64,000 bases of DNA from positions 13,766,938 through 13,830,937 of the forward strand of contig CM026574.1 in the NCBI GenBank assembly GCA_015143295.1. Direction: 5' to 3'. Position numbers and translations under genes: made by a program. The stretch comes from Tetracentron sinense. Lineage: Eukaryota > Streptophyta > Magnoliopsida > Trochodendrales > Trochodendraceae. The notes under the pieces were generated by a model that saw only the letters and a program-made list of their open reading frames with translations, was not told the DNA's origin and did no database searches. Positions 53,430 through 64,000 of the stretch are shown here, in pieces; the stretch's first letter is position 1, and every line of letters starts with the position of its first letter.

Positions 53430-55076
53430 AGTATGTTGCGGTATATTAGAAGACCGCGTAGGGCTAGTGAGGCATCCTCTTCTTCTCAAGTTGGTACATC
53501 TCAGACAGGGATCATGCCAAAGCAAGATCCAATTGACCTCGATGATCATGTGATTAACCAGTCTTTGGTAGCCAAACATGAGGCAGCCTAGCAGGATGCA
53601 GCACAACATGCAGTAGGTAAATATTCCGATGATACTTTCTTTATTTAGGATATGAAATCATTTTTCATGTTTATAATGTATTAATGTAATTATTTTTATT
53701 GTACAACACCCCGCAGACGGACCAGGGGTGTGAATAAGCTGCCACCTCCGCCCCCAGTAGGTGAAGGACCCACAGCCGTTACTGTTAACAACTGGGGCAG
53801 CCTATTTTCCCTATTGTGATGAGGTTGACGACATTCATAGGGGTCCTGGCGAAGGACGGGGATGTTATCTCATTGGGGATACACAAAGACTGGAGGCATG
53901 TCCCAGATGAGAGGATCCAAGCCATGCTAGATATAGTTTTGGTAAAACAACTGGGTGTTTTCCCATCACATTTTTTTCTTTATTTTAACCTTCACTGCCT
54001 CCAGAATTGCAATGCTTTGTGGAGAACCTAAAGTAAGAGGTTGTACAAGTATGATCTGGTGTACCCACTAGAGGAATAGTATGCATGGGTAGATAATAGG
54101 ATAAAAACAGACCAGTGGAGGGTACTCGTGGACCATTGGAGGACAGAGTAGGCCCAGGTATGAAAACAGTTTGACCTTTAATCTTTTAGTATTCAATTTA
54201 TTTGATTTATATCAATATTTCCATAATACTAACTAAATTACATCATTTAAATAATAGGCTATCATGAATAGGAATAGGAATAGGAATAATAGAGCACATC
54301 TTACTATGTCTAACACAGCTGGGATGAGACCTTATGCCCAATACTGGGTGACTGAGGTATATGTATTATCATCATTTAGAAGAATGTATTCAATTAATGC
54401 TTTCGATAATGTATTCGTTGTGAAGTTATTAATCGCAATTAATTTTTTCATGAAGCAAGCAAATCATCCGGACGGGCAGGAGCTGGACCGACTTCGTATG
54501 TTTGGCATCTTCCATACGTGCAGGGATGAGACTTTCGTCGATCAAACATCAGAGCAGTTGCACGTATGTTTACGAATTTTATGATTAAGTATTTCTATAG
54601 TTGGTGCAAAATGTGTTTTTAATGTTAGGCTTGATTATCTAACTTGAAGATATATCTATAACTACAGACGCAGATAATTGAGAGGTTGAGCCAGCATCCT
54701 GAGGGCACCAAGAGTAGCAGTGCCTGGAATGTGGTATTCACCCAGGTGATGGGTTCAGACGAACATGGGCGTGTCCGCACTTATGGACATGGTGTTTCCC
54801 CGTCACAGTTCCACGCTCCTGATATAGATCACTAGAGGGGGAAACACCCTGTCCATAAATGCGGACCACGCTCCTGATATAGATTACTAGAAGCGGAGGG
54901 CACAGGAGGTTGAGGCTACGCAACGGGCACAGGAGGATGCCCACCGTGAGGCTTTGGCAACTATGCGGGCTAAGATGGGGGAATACAGGCAGTACATGGC
55001 CAATATTACCAACTACTTCCAGACTGGGGCATTCCCATCCTTCCCCCCACCACAATCCCAGTCCTGCCGATCTTAG
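53430..55076 (+). pseudogene. Ptta/En-Spm (TNPA-like) second protein, broken
   Basis: Pieces in order: RRPRRASEASSSSQVGTSQ (53440-53510), a Pro-rich RRTRGVNKLPPPPP segment (53715-53760), a GDVISLGIHKDWRHVPDERI region (53850-53930), NRNRNNRAHLTMSNTAGMRP (54264-54330) which matches the 'NRANR....H..GS' core of the plant Ptta/En/Spm family, DRLRMFGIFHTCRDETFVD (54485-54545), a QIIERLSQHPEGT and VFTQVMGSDEHGR block (54670-54770), and a C-terminal coiled region EDAHREALATMRAKMGEYR. Introns probably separate the blocks. Stops and shifts are present. The protein is thought to bind subterminal repeats. Confidence 0.7.
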
Positions 55077-55639
55077 GTTGACGATGCCACCTAGTCCCCA
55101 GATGACCCCCTTGGTTAGAGATTTATCATCACATGCTTGGTTGGCATGTGATGTTTTAGACTGTTATAACAATAATTTTTTTTCATATATTTGGTATTGT
55201 GGATGTGACATTGATAGTATAGTTATGTTGATAGCATACTTTTTCTTCAACTAAGGGGCTTGTAGTTGTAGCTATGTTATTATTTGCTATCTTATAAATA
55301 ATCACTAAAACTTTCCCTTTCGCTTTTGCTAGATAACAAAGAAATACTTAGATCTTGTTGGAAATGCTTTTATAGTTATTTGGGAAACAAATATAAATGC
55401 ATAGATAGTATACTTATGCATTGTGGACAGCACTATAGCTATGGATATGCTTAAAAATGCTAAAAGAATGATTTAAAACATGCATATGGATTAAATTTAA
55501 TAGATTAATGTATGTGGATGTTAGAACATTGTTGATGTTAGAACAGGGTTAATGTGGATATTGGAATAGGTTTGATGTGAATATTGGAACAGGTTGCAGG
55601 ATTTAGGAAAGCCAGGTTACAGGTTTTGCCAAAAAAAAA

Positions 55640-55985
55640 ATTGGCATCAGAGACAGAAATATTTCCGTCTCTAATGGTATTTCAATATTAGATACGGAAA
55701 TGGTTCTGTCACAAATAAGATATTGATGACGGAACTATTTCTGTCACTAACTATTAATTAGAGACGAAAATATTTCCGTATTTAATATCACTATTAGATA
55801 TAGAAATAGTTCTATCACAAATACGGTATTAAAGACGGAACTATTTCCGTCTCTAATGCTTCATTAGAGACAGAAATAGTGATGCCATAAATGTATGCAT
55901 CCGTTACCGAATAAAGGTATTAGACACGAAAAACCGTATCAGTGACTAGAATATTCCGTCGCTAGTCGGTAGTTTTGTTGTAGTG
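55640..55985. repeat. 3' subterminal repeats of the CACTA element
   Basis: Direct and inverted copies of ttagagacggaaatatttcc up to the right terminus. Confidence 0.8.
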
Positions 55986-56549
55986 CCCCCACCATGCATT
56001 TGTCTTACAATCAGAAAAGTAAGGACCTACCCATCAAATAATCCTAAACCATGATCTCCTAAGCCAACCATCAATCCAAAGGGGCAACCTAATTGCCCCT
56101 AGTTGAATAAATTTTTGGGATTATTTGCTATATGTTTTTTGTTTTTGACCAATAGATTGAATGTTTAAGGTCATCTGATTTGTTCAATTGGGTTGGTGGG
56201 GATCTCCACGACGGGACTTATCAAATGGTGGATCCCTGTCCCTGGATACGAGTTATGTACATGACAGTAGAAGGAAGAATGCTCCAATCCATATCTTCTT
56301 GACATGAGTATCCCTCGTATAGGATGTTGTGAATTAAATTATTACACATCCATATTGATATTATACTTGTGGTTGCATCATGCATGGGGTATTTGACCTC
56401 ATTCAAGTATCTTGCATTCAAAGATTAAGAAAAACAAAGGGAAAAGTCAACAGCTTGTTAGCAAACTCTAACTAGTGGTTAAAACAAACCATTGAGAAGA
56501 TAACTGGGGATACAAATAAAGTAAATAACCCTCAGACTTCAGCTATGAT
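55986..56549. other. Intergenic region between CACTA and Copia elements
   Basis: No gene seen. Confidence 0.45.
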
Positions 56550-57096
56550 TGTGAAAAATGAGCTCAAATCGAAAAACAGGGGTGAGTGATCGATTGACGG
56601 CTAGAGCGATCAATTGCCCACTAAGTGGCTAATCGCTTGGAGGTGCGGTGATTTCTGGAAAAAGTCTGTGTTTTGTTTTTTGGAAACCCGTATTCTGAGT
56701 GGGGTTTTTTGGAAACCCGTATTCTGAGTGGGGGACTTTCTAATTATCTAGGTCTCTTGTTTAGGCCTATAAATACATAGTTCTGGGTTTAGGGTTTGAT
56801 ATGGGATGCTTATGCATTAAGAGAGGGAGATAATAGAAAGGGTTAAAGTATAGTAGGGCTTGGGAAAGCTTAAGGGAAGATAGATATGGATTTTCCTTAG
56901 GGTTTTCATTGAGAAGGTGAGTTGAGTACTTTTGTACTGGTTCCTCAAGGTTTCTTTGAATAAAGGAGTAATTGGATCTTAATCCCGTGGATGTAGGTAG
57001 GTTATTAACAAACCACGTATATCTCTTGTGTTCTCTTTTGGTGAGTGCTTTATTTATTATTTTCCATTGGTGTTCTATTGTTATTTCACCAACAAT

Positions 57097-57111
57097 TGGT
57101 ATAAAAGCTCC
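57097..57111 (+). promoter_or_regulatory. Primer-binding site of the Copia element
   Basis: TGGTATAAAAGCTCC differs at two bases from TGGTATCAGAGCTCC, the site complementary to plant initiator tRNA-Met. Confidence 0.75.
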
Positions 57112-57130
57112 AAGTTAATTATTTTTCACA

Positions 57131-58190
57131 ATGAAAAATTTTGGCCAATTATCCCTGGAAAAGTTTGACGGAAAAAGGAGTTTCAATATATGACAAATGA
57201 GGGTAATGATATCCTAGTTCAACCGGATCTCGCAAGAGCATTGAAGGGGGAGTCCGGTAAATCGCAAAAGATGACCGATGCAGATTGGAAAGACATTGAG
57301 GTGATGGCAGTCGGCAGAATACACCTCTATCTTGCAGATAACGTGATGCATAGCATTATGGATGGGCACCGGAATTGTGGATGAAGTTGAAAAGGCTCTA
57401 CGTCAGAAAATGCTATATTTGAAAAAGCAATTGAATACCTTGAAAATGGTGGAGGGTGTTGATCTCATGGAATACATGAATGTATTCAACTAAATCTTGA
57501 ATCAACTACAGAATGTTGATGTTAAGATGGATGAAGAAGATAAGATAATGAGTCTTCTTACATCACTTCCAGAATCATATGAGAATTTGGTGACAATCCT
57601 CATATAAGGCAAGGAGACATTGTTATTGGAGGAGGTCACGGCGGCACTACTCTTTAACAAGATTAGGTGGAAACTAATGCATGATGAGAATCATAATCAT
57701 GCTATGGTTGCTCGGGGAGGAGGAGGGGACTTGGAGAGAGGATTTAGAAAAGGCAAGGACAGATCCAAATCTAAGGAAAAATGAGGGGTCCAGTGCTAAC
57801 ATTGTAATGAATTGAGGCACTTCAAAAGGGAGTGTCCGATTTGTGCTGGTGGGAAGAGGGATACATTGGAGATGCTTTCACAAGTTCCAAAGGTCTGGAC
57901 AATTCTTCTAGTGAATGAATTTTAGATTCAGGGACTTTGTTTCATATGTGCTTAAATATGTAATTTTTTGATACATTCCAAAGGGGACCGGAAAAGTGTT
58001 CCTAGGTGATGAATCTGAATGTGAATCACAGGGTTTAGAACTGTAAAGATAAGAATTTTTGATGTAGTTATTCAGACTTTGGGAGGAGTAGCTTATGTCC
58101 CTAAGTTGTGAAAGAATTTAATTTCTCTTAGAAAGTTAGACTCTAAAGGCTGTTGCTACACAGTTAAAGGTGGAGTTATTAAAATTAAGC
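57131..58190 (+). pseudogene. Copia gag and GAG-pre-integrase relic
   Basis: Starts MKNFGQLSLEKFDGKRSFNI, the usual Copia gag beginning. MDEEDKIMSLLTSLPESYEN follows at about 57526-57585. A CCHC zinc knuckle (C-x2-C-x4-H-x4-C) is at 57793-57835, with a TAA directly after its first cysteine. AYVPKL, a stop, then KNLISLRKLDSKG at about 58090-58150 is the GAG-pre-integrase motif. Many stops and frameshifts. Integrase core, reverse transcriptase and RNase H are missing; 58200-58770 has no recognised domain. Confidence 0.8.
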
Positions 58191-59005
58191 GGAGATGCTT
58201 AGCTTTAATAAGAAGAAGAAGTGTGATGATTTATATCTCCTGGATGTGAATACAGTGGTAGGTGGAGCTACTACAACTACAAAGTCTGTAGGAAAATGAA
58301 AATCAGATGTTATACAAATGGTAGAAAGCTCACTTAAGGTCTCTTTCTCAGTTGGAGCAAGGATTGGTATTCCGGAGGGTTTTTGTAAGGTTGGAGATGG
58401 TGATGATGTGCCTTTGGCGGAGAAGACTTGTCTATGTCCTCATCCAGGGTTCTTCTAGAAAGGAGGACGGATTTCAGGCTACACATGAGTTTTGGCCATA
58501 TTTATCGAATCCAATGGATGGCTTTCCCAGGAGATTCGAGAGTGTGTGTAGTTGGTGGGTCTCTTTCACATATGGTACAAAGGCGGGCAAGTCAAAAGGG
58601 TTGTTTGCAGTAATTACAAACGGAGGTTCAAAATTTTGAGAGAGATTCTGATTCGAGGTGGAGGCGCTTCTCAGATGTGGGTAATGAGGTGTTCTTTCTT
58701 TAAGGTTTGCTTGATACTTAGCAAATTGGTTCTCTTGGTTCATGGTGGTATCGCAGAATTCTCGTCAAGATGGAGATTTATGAAAAATTGGCTCGAATCG
58801 AAAAACAGGGGTGAGTTTAATGGCCAATCGATCGGCGGCTGGAGCGATCGATTGGCCACTAAGTGGCTAATCAATCGATGGTGCGGTGATTTCTAGAAAA
58901 AAAATGCTTGTTTTGTTTTTTGGAAACCCCTATTTCGAGTGGGGGACTTTCTAATTGTCTAAATCTCTTGTTTAAGCTTATAAATACGTAGTTATGGGTC
59001 TTGTT

Positions 59006-59731
59006 TAGGCCTAGATTTAAATTTTTCGATTTTTTTGCCATTATTTAACTTATTCCCTTATTTGGGGGTTTTGATTTGGGTTTGTTTTGGTTTTTTCTTA
59101 GGCCAAAACACAAAATCTCCATTCTGTGATAACTCACCCTCTTCTCTTTCAATTATGAGGTGCCCAACATATTCGTGCCTTTTGCCATCATCCCATTCGT
59201 TTGTGCATGCCATGCTCTTCCATCTTCTTTCTCAATTACTTGTGTTATTTCTCATTTAATGTCTCTTTTGGATTTTGCTGCGGCTCAACGTCGAGGTTTG
59301 TCCATCCGGGGCAAAAGCAAATTCATGGAGTACCAGAATCCCACTAAAATTAGAAGACGTGTTGGGAATTATTGGATGGGCTGAGGAACCAAAGTTTTGA
59401 TCTCAGATGTATTTAGTGGATACCCACTTTAGAGATCTCTTGTAGTTCTACCCAGAATTCTAGAATCTCTCTTTATAGCGTCAAAGAAAACTGATTTTAT
59501 TTTATTAGTTGAAGATGGTGTTGGCTTGCTCTTCGATTAGTAAATAAGCAATTGCTTTGTACTTATCTTTTCTCAGCAAATCTATTATTAATCAGAGTCT
59601 TATCACATAAGATCTCATGATAAAGGTAGTTATATAAGTGCATGGATATAGATTATAAATGGCATTGGTCGAGATCATCATCTGAAAATGAGGAAGCCTT
59701 TGTTGTTGTCAAATAACATGTTTTTAGATCA
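59006..59731. other. Intergenic region
   Basis: No gene recognised. Two overlapping ~74-codon frames at 59035-59384 lack domain signatures. Confidence 0.4.
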
Positions 59732-59985
59732 TATGGGTCCCTGTTGAAGCGCTGCATGAAAGCAAAGGCCTTGCAACCGGGCACATGAACTCTGAGTCTC
59801 TGAACTCAAAGCTCGTAGGATTATATGCGGGTTGTGGCGATGTCAAATCTGCAAAGCTAGTCTTTGAAAGGATACAAAAACCAACTGTTTTTGCATGGAA
59901 CTCGATGATCTCAGCTTCAGCATTCCAGGGGAACTGTGAGGATGCAATAAGGTACTTCTCGGTGATGGAAGAATCGGGAAAAGTT
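59732..59985 (+). pseudogene. Pentatricopeptide-repeat (PPR) protein fragment
   Basis: The first frame reads YGSLLKRCMKAKALQPG (59732-59782). After a frame change, MNSESLNSKLVGLYAGCGDV, KSAKLVFERIQKPTVFAWNS and MISASAFQGNCEDAIRYFSV follow (59785-59970). 'L..YA.CGD...A..VF..I..P....WN.MI......G...A...F..M' is the signature of PLS-class PPR proteins, which bind organellar RNA. About one and a half repeats are present. The frame break probably marks a small deletion at the usual G..VH position. The homology then stops abruptly and runs into dispersed-repeat sequence (gtcccttttaacactttaac). A gene fragment, not a working gene. Confidence 0.75.
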
Positions 59986-60207
59986 GTGTCCCTTTTAACA
60001 CTTTAACAATGATTAAACTTAACTAAAACAAGGGCTGCTGGCTGCTGCCCAACTGCTTTGAGAATGGATGGGCACCAGCATCTTGTTGTAGCCATTTTTC
60101 ATTTCCCTCTATTTATTGGGGAATGCTAGCCCCAACAGTTTCCATCTTTCCTAGAGCTGATCCTCTGTTACTGAGCAGTGACCTGAATCGTTCCAATCCT
60201 AAAGAGC

Positions 60208-60342
60208 ATGGCAATAGCCGAGAAGCCCCATGCCGTTTGCATCCCATACCCAGCTCAAGGCCACATAAACCCCATGCTCAAATTAGCAAAGCTTCTCCAT
60301 TACAAAGGCTTTCATATCACCTTCGTTAACACAGAGTTCAAC
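60208..60342 (+). pseudogene. UDP-glycosyltransferase (UGT85-like) first-exon fragment
   Basis: The start ATG opens [20 protein letters not shown] then [20 protein letters not shown] and NTEFNH. This is the N-terminal acceptor-binding Rossmann segment of plant family 1 glycosyltransferases; the exact wording is typical of UGT85A. His19 in PAQGHINPM is the position of the catalytic histidine. After NTEFNH (60342) the sequence no longer fits the family and the frame ends at 60411 without the C-terminal PSPG box, so only about 45 of ~480 residues are kept. Upstream bases 60120-60207 may be its original leader. Confidence 0.8.
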
Positions 60343-61588
60343 CATTTCCACAATAAGGATCAAACACTAACCAATACAATCTTTAAAAGAAAATACTCTA
60401 GTAACATATAATAAAACCACATTATCTCAAGTAGAACAAGATTTTGACATATCTTTTAAAGCAAAGGTTACCAATCCCAGACAAAACATTCAATACATTC
60501 AATAGCATATGCACAAAAGCAATTAGTAGCCAAAAATATTCAGTTAAAACAAAGCACAACCCCTATCCACTGTAAATCAAACATGGTACAACCCCTGCAT
60601 ATCTTCAACCTTCCATTCAGCTCCTCTGAATAATCAACCGACCCAAATTCTCTTGCCATCATCTTCAATTATCATAACTGCACAATCACCAACATCTTCA
60701 ATTATCATAATTTGACTCGGTCCAACATGGTATAATCCCTATTTAATACATCAAAAATAAAAATTAAAGAGACTTAAGGTTGTAAATAAATTAACTTTGA
60801 ATTATAATGCAAACCAAATTAAAATACCTGAAATTTTAAATTTTAAGATACTACCAGAAATTTTACTCATTTGAAGCCCTAGAAATTTTACTCATTGCCA
60901 AATGCCCCTAAGACTTGTATGCATAACATACTACCACTTTACTACTACTAATTATATCAAATTAGAGAACTTCAACAGAATTAACAACTTCTACATTTCT
61001 TGCATGAACTCATACACCTGAAATCGGATTAATGAGAATATAAAGATAAGAAGAAACTGTTCTCTCTCTGTCTATATATTTTCAATTTTTATTTTTTTTG
61101 GGAGTTGGAGGTAGAATGGTTTCTTTGGGTTGAGTTTCATGCTTTCTTGCAAAATGAGGTGGGAGGAGTTACAGCTGAATAACATATCTGGAGCCAACCC
61201 AGATGGGAAGAAAGGTCCTGGTAAAATGAGTGACACTTGTGCTATGTTTGGTTGATGAGAAAATAAGTGAAAACATGGAAAAGAAAAGAAAATTATAGAT
61301 TTTTAATACAATTTTTAGTTGTGTTTTGTTCAATTTTCTTTTTTTTTCCATCTTTTTACTTATTTTCTCGGCATCCAAACATAGGGTTATGGACCTGGAT
61401 AAAGGTTGGGGCATTCATGCAATGCCATTAATGGAGGTAATATTCCCTATGTTTTCGGTGGCATTGGCAAGGTGGCCATTACCTCAGCTTGTGTATAACA
61501 TGCAAGGTGGCCATTATCTCAGGTTGGGACCTTCATGCAATGCCACAAACCAAAAATGTGTATAACCGATCAAAAAAAAAAAAGGCAC
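60343..61588. other. AT-rich region without a gene
   Basis: No supported gene. The block aaggtggccattacctcagc (near 61470) recurs, slightly changed, near 61505 and again at about 61946, a local duplication on both sides of the MITE. Confidence 0.5.
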
Positions 61589-61922
61589 AGGATTCTCTCG
61601 AGTTCAACTCGAGAGAATTCTCTCGAGTTGAACCCCTAGAGGTCGCCACGTGTCTCCTTTGACACCCCTTAACCATGGGTAAGGTTCACTAACCCATCCT
61701 TGGTTTTTTTTATTATTAATTATTATTTTTTAAATTAAAAAAACTGTTTTTAGAGTTTTTTAATATTAAAAATATTTTTTTAATTAAAAAAATAATAATT
61801 AATAAAAAAAAAAAAACCAAGGATGGGTTAGTGAACCCTAGGGGTGGGTGAACCTTACCATGGTTAAGGGGTGTCAAAGGAGACACGTAGCGACCTCTAG
61901 GGGTTCAACTCGAGAGGATCCT
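61589..61922. mobile_element. MITE with long inverted arms, 334 bp
   Basis: Left end AGGATTCTCTCGAGTT and right end AACTCGAGAGGATCCT are inverted; the arms continue through cccctagaggtcgccacgtg and a gacaccccttaaccatgg block. The left arm carries an extra ctcgag-centred duplication. Arms are related to the units of the fold-back element at 35978-38159. Confidence 0.7.
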
Positions 61923-63457
61923 GAGCATTAAAAAAAAAAAGCAAAAAGGTGGCCATTACCTCAGCTTGTGTGAAAGCTAGTGGACATCACCTATAGCAGA
62001 GCCATCACCTTGATAAGGAGGGAGGCTAGAGCTAGCCCCCAGATGGATATTCAAATCAAATTCCACCAGATTACAGATGAGAAATTATCATTAAACCTAG
62101 ATGGCATTGCATCAGAAGCATTTAAAAAGTGTAGGGCTCATATATAACTGAAAAACAAGTCGGGGATTTCAACAAAGTTAAGTTGATTGTGCGCAATACT
62201 AAAAATTTTACTCATTTGAAGCCTCTGGTTTTGCCCGAAATCAAAACCCCCAAATAATCTAGTGGACCAAAGGGGAAAAAAAAAAAACCAAATCAAATCC
62301 CAAATAGAAAAAAAAGAAGGATTACTGGATGGAGAAGAATGATACCTTCGTTGTCGCCGGCAAGAAGGAGATGGTGGTCGCCGGAAGTCTCAAAACCCAA
62401 ACAAAATCCGAGGCTTAGGTGGTCGCCAGTCAAATGATCTGGTTTTTTTTTTCCATTAGTCGGAGCCTCGATCTCGTTTGGTCTTCAAAGAGATGAGAGC
62501 CCTCCCGTACGACGCTTTCCCAAAATGAATAAAAAAAGAATTTTTTCAAACGTTAAGAGACGTTAACGTGAGAAAACGGACGTCTCCCAACTTTTGGTTT
62601 GGCGCTCATTTCACTGCCACGCGTCACACGCTGTATGGAATACGGCCCCGAGATAAGCTTTCTGGTTTCGCTAGAGACAATCCGAAGCCTACATTTTGGC
62701 ATTACGAACAGAGTAGTGGTCATCGTCAGATCTTAATAACATTTCATGATAATTAGAACCAAGTGGGGTGCTGGCCCTTTGCTGCTCAGCGAGGTCGTTG
62801 GTGTCCTAGGAAATTTCTATATGCTTTTTCTGCAATCCAACAGAGTGAAATTAAACTTCAACAAAACAGGAAAATTGGAAGAAGGGTAGAAGAGCGACTG
62901 ATTGATTAGAGTTTTCAATACAGGAATGAAAGGGAAAAAAGATAGTGATAGTTCAGGGTTTCCTTGAACCCAAAGTAAAATAAGAAACTAATAAATAATA
63001 TGAAATGAAAGAAGGGAAAAGGGCACTGATATATTAGGAACTCATTGAATCCAAACTGGAACTAAATGAAGAATAAAATAAAAACTAGCAAGTGGAAAGG
63101 AAATTCAAATTGGTGCATGTAAATGTTGATTGAATCCAGTTTTGAAATTAAAATAAGAAAATAAAAATTGAACTAAAAAGAAGATTCAAATGGGTACATG
63201 ATAAACTAGGGATTCGTCCAAAATCAGAACCGGAACAAAAAACTTAAAAATTATAAAAAAAAATTAAAAAGGGTACTTGTAGGGACTAATTGAATCCATA
63301 ATTTGAAATTTAACCCCAAAAATAAAATACCAAACGATTTAGATGAGCACCTGATAGATTAGGTCTTTCGTAGAATCTAAAATCAGAAGTAAAAGAAAAC
63401 TTTAGCGATTCGAAAGAATTATCAAAGGGTGTGCCTGAATGGATCATTTTTGTTGAT
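61923..63457. other. Intergenic region without a recognised gene
   Basis: No supported gene. The 62-codon frame at 62568-62756 has no domain signature. Confidence 0.4.
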
Positions 63458-63551
63458 GGTTAGGGTCTGTCCAAGCACGGCCCTGGTGACCCTAGCCCGG
63501 CCCAAGCCCTTAGAGTTGGAGGGCCTAACTTGCTAGGCCAAGCCCTATTCT

Positions 63552-63892
63552 TAGGGGTGTATTCGAGCCGAGCTGAGGCGAGCTTGGCCCTACTAGACTC
63601 GGCTCGGCTTGAAAGGGTTTTACTCTAGGCTCGAGCTCGGCTTGGGTTGAAATTGCAGCTCGAATCACAGCCCGAAATCAAATGCTTGGCTTGAGCTCAA
63701 ATTGATTCAAGCTCGGGCCGAGCTCGGCTTGGCTTGTCTTCACTTGATTTATTTAAAAATAATAGTTTTAAATAATAATATTCTATATTATTTATATATA
63801 TAATAATTTATATATAGATAAATAAAAAATTTTATTTTTTTATAAGATATTCAAGCCGAGCAATCGAGCTAGCTTGGCTTGGCACACCCCTA
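63552..63892. mobile_element. MITE, 341 bp, hAT-like ends
   Basis: Inverted ends TAGGGGTGT and ACACCCCTA, a common hAT-MITE terminus. Body rich in gagccgagct and ctcggcttgg words. The 8-bp flanks (CCTATTCT and CCTGAGAT) do not match well. Confidence 0.6.
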
Positions 63893-64000
63893 CCTGAGAT
63901 CTAATCACAACCAATCGTGATTGAACCCGGGAGAGTTCAATTGCACCCCCAGGTCAACATGTGTCCCTTTTAACTCTTATTAAATATGGTTAAGATTCAT
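63893..64000. repeat. Start of a dispersed repeat cut by the window edge
   Basis: Matches 44275-44480 by eye (atcacaaccaatcg, gttcaat, catgtgtcccttttaactct). Confidence 0.55.

Larger units (their letters stand above)
48419..55985 (+). mobile_element. CACTA (En/Spm) transposon, 7.6 kb, decayed
   Basis: The right end GGTAGTTTTGTTGTAGTG (55968-55985) is the inverse of a canonical CACTACAACAAAACTACC terminus. The left end TGCTACAAAAAAGCTACC is its drifted partner. Flanking triplets CTC and CCC match at two of three bases. Subterminal gacggaaatatttccgtc repeats fill 48430-48780 and 55640-55960. Inside, in order: CT-rich leader, a TNP2-type transposase relic (50613-52320) and a Ptta/En-Spm second gene relic (53430-55076), the two-gene arrangement of En/Spm elements. 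Confidence 0.88.
56550..59005 (+). mobile_element. Copia retrotransposon, internally deleted and 3'-truncated
   Basis: A 5' LTR (56550-57094; starts TGTGAAAAATG, ends CCAACA) is followed by a primer site. A second copy of the first ~230 LTR bases starts near 58779 (aaaaacaggggtgag, aagtggctaatc, tggaaaccc) and stops near 59005. Between them only gag and the start of the integrase region remain (1.7 kb rather than ~4 kb). A purine-rich tcaagatggagat precedes the 3' copy. Confidence 0.75.

Noticed and set aside
54738-55055. 105-codon minus-strand frame
   Set aside because: Shadow of the Ptta/En-Spm relic on the plus strand.
60123-60411. A working UDP-glycosyltransferase gene
   Set aside because: Only the first ~45 residues are present; no continuation or PSPG box was found downstream.

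Overview
The window looks like nuclear DNA of a flowering plant. The main evidence is a seven-exon terpene synthase gene with plant introns, GT-AG splice sites and a TATA box, surrounded by plant transposon families: Ogre/Tat-like Gypsy, Copia, CACTA, Helitron, MITEs and long fold-back elements. AT-rich spacers, microsatellites and pieces of plant genes (AAA-ATPase, PPR, UGT85, a TONSOKU-like TPR protein) fit this. I cannot name the species. I saw no tRNA, rRNA, CRISPR array or prokaryotic operon.

Layout. 1-3.9 kb: 5' part of a minus-strand CACTA element. It carries a fragment of a BCS1/AATP1-type AAA-ATPase and is split by a solo LTR with ATAAC target duplications. 3.9-4.1 kb: decayed TPR fragment resembling the TONSOKU N-terminus. 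4.4-20.3 kb: a complete 15.9-kb LTR retrotransposon with CAAGC duplications and ~3.15-kb LTRs. It has ORF1-like and gag remnants, two tandem arrays (64 bp and ~121 bp) and no recognisable pol. 21.9-29.1 kb: minisatellite-rich, LTR-like sequence split by a 3.4-kb solo LTR. 31.1-32.7 kb: short CACTA element with AAG duplications. 36.0-38.2 kb: a 2.2-kb fold-back element made of inverted arrays.

38.4-41.2 kb holds the only near-complete host gene, a TPS-b-type (probably monoterpene) synthase. Its RRX8W, DDxxD and NSE/DTE motifs and all splice junctions are intact, but exon 3 contains one frameshift that creates an early stop. It is either a very recent pseudogene or an assembly indel. A ~140-bp perfect-looking hairpin sits in intron 3.

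41.6-46.8 kb: cluster of MITEs, a small Helitron and a second fold-back element. 48.4-56.0 kb: 7.6-kb CACTA element with decayed TNP2 (TNPD-like) and Ptta/En-Spm (TNPA-like) genes. 56.5-59.0 kb: collapsed Copia element. 59.7-60.4 kb: a PPR fragment next to a UGT85 first-exon fragment. 61.6-64.0 kb: more MITEs. The palindrome TTAACCATGGTTAA and close variants recur in the Ogre-like LTRs and the fold-back elements, which otherwise look unrelated.

Apart from the terpene synthase, the genes do not form a pathway; the window is a nested transposon landscape with one specialised-metabolism gene.
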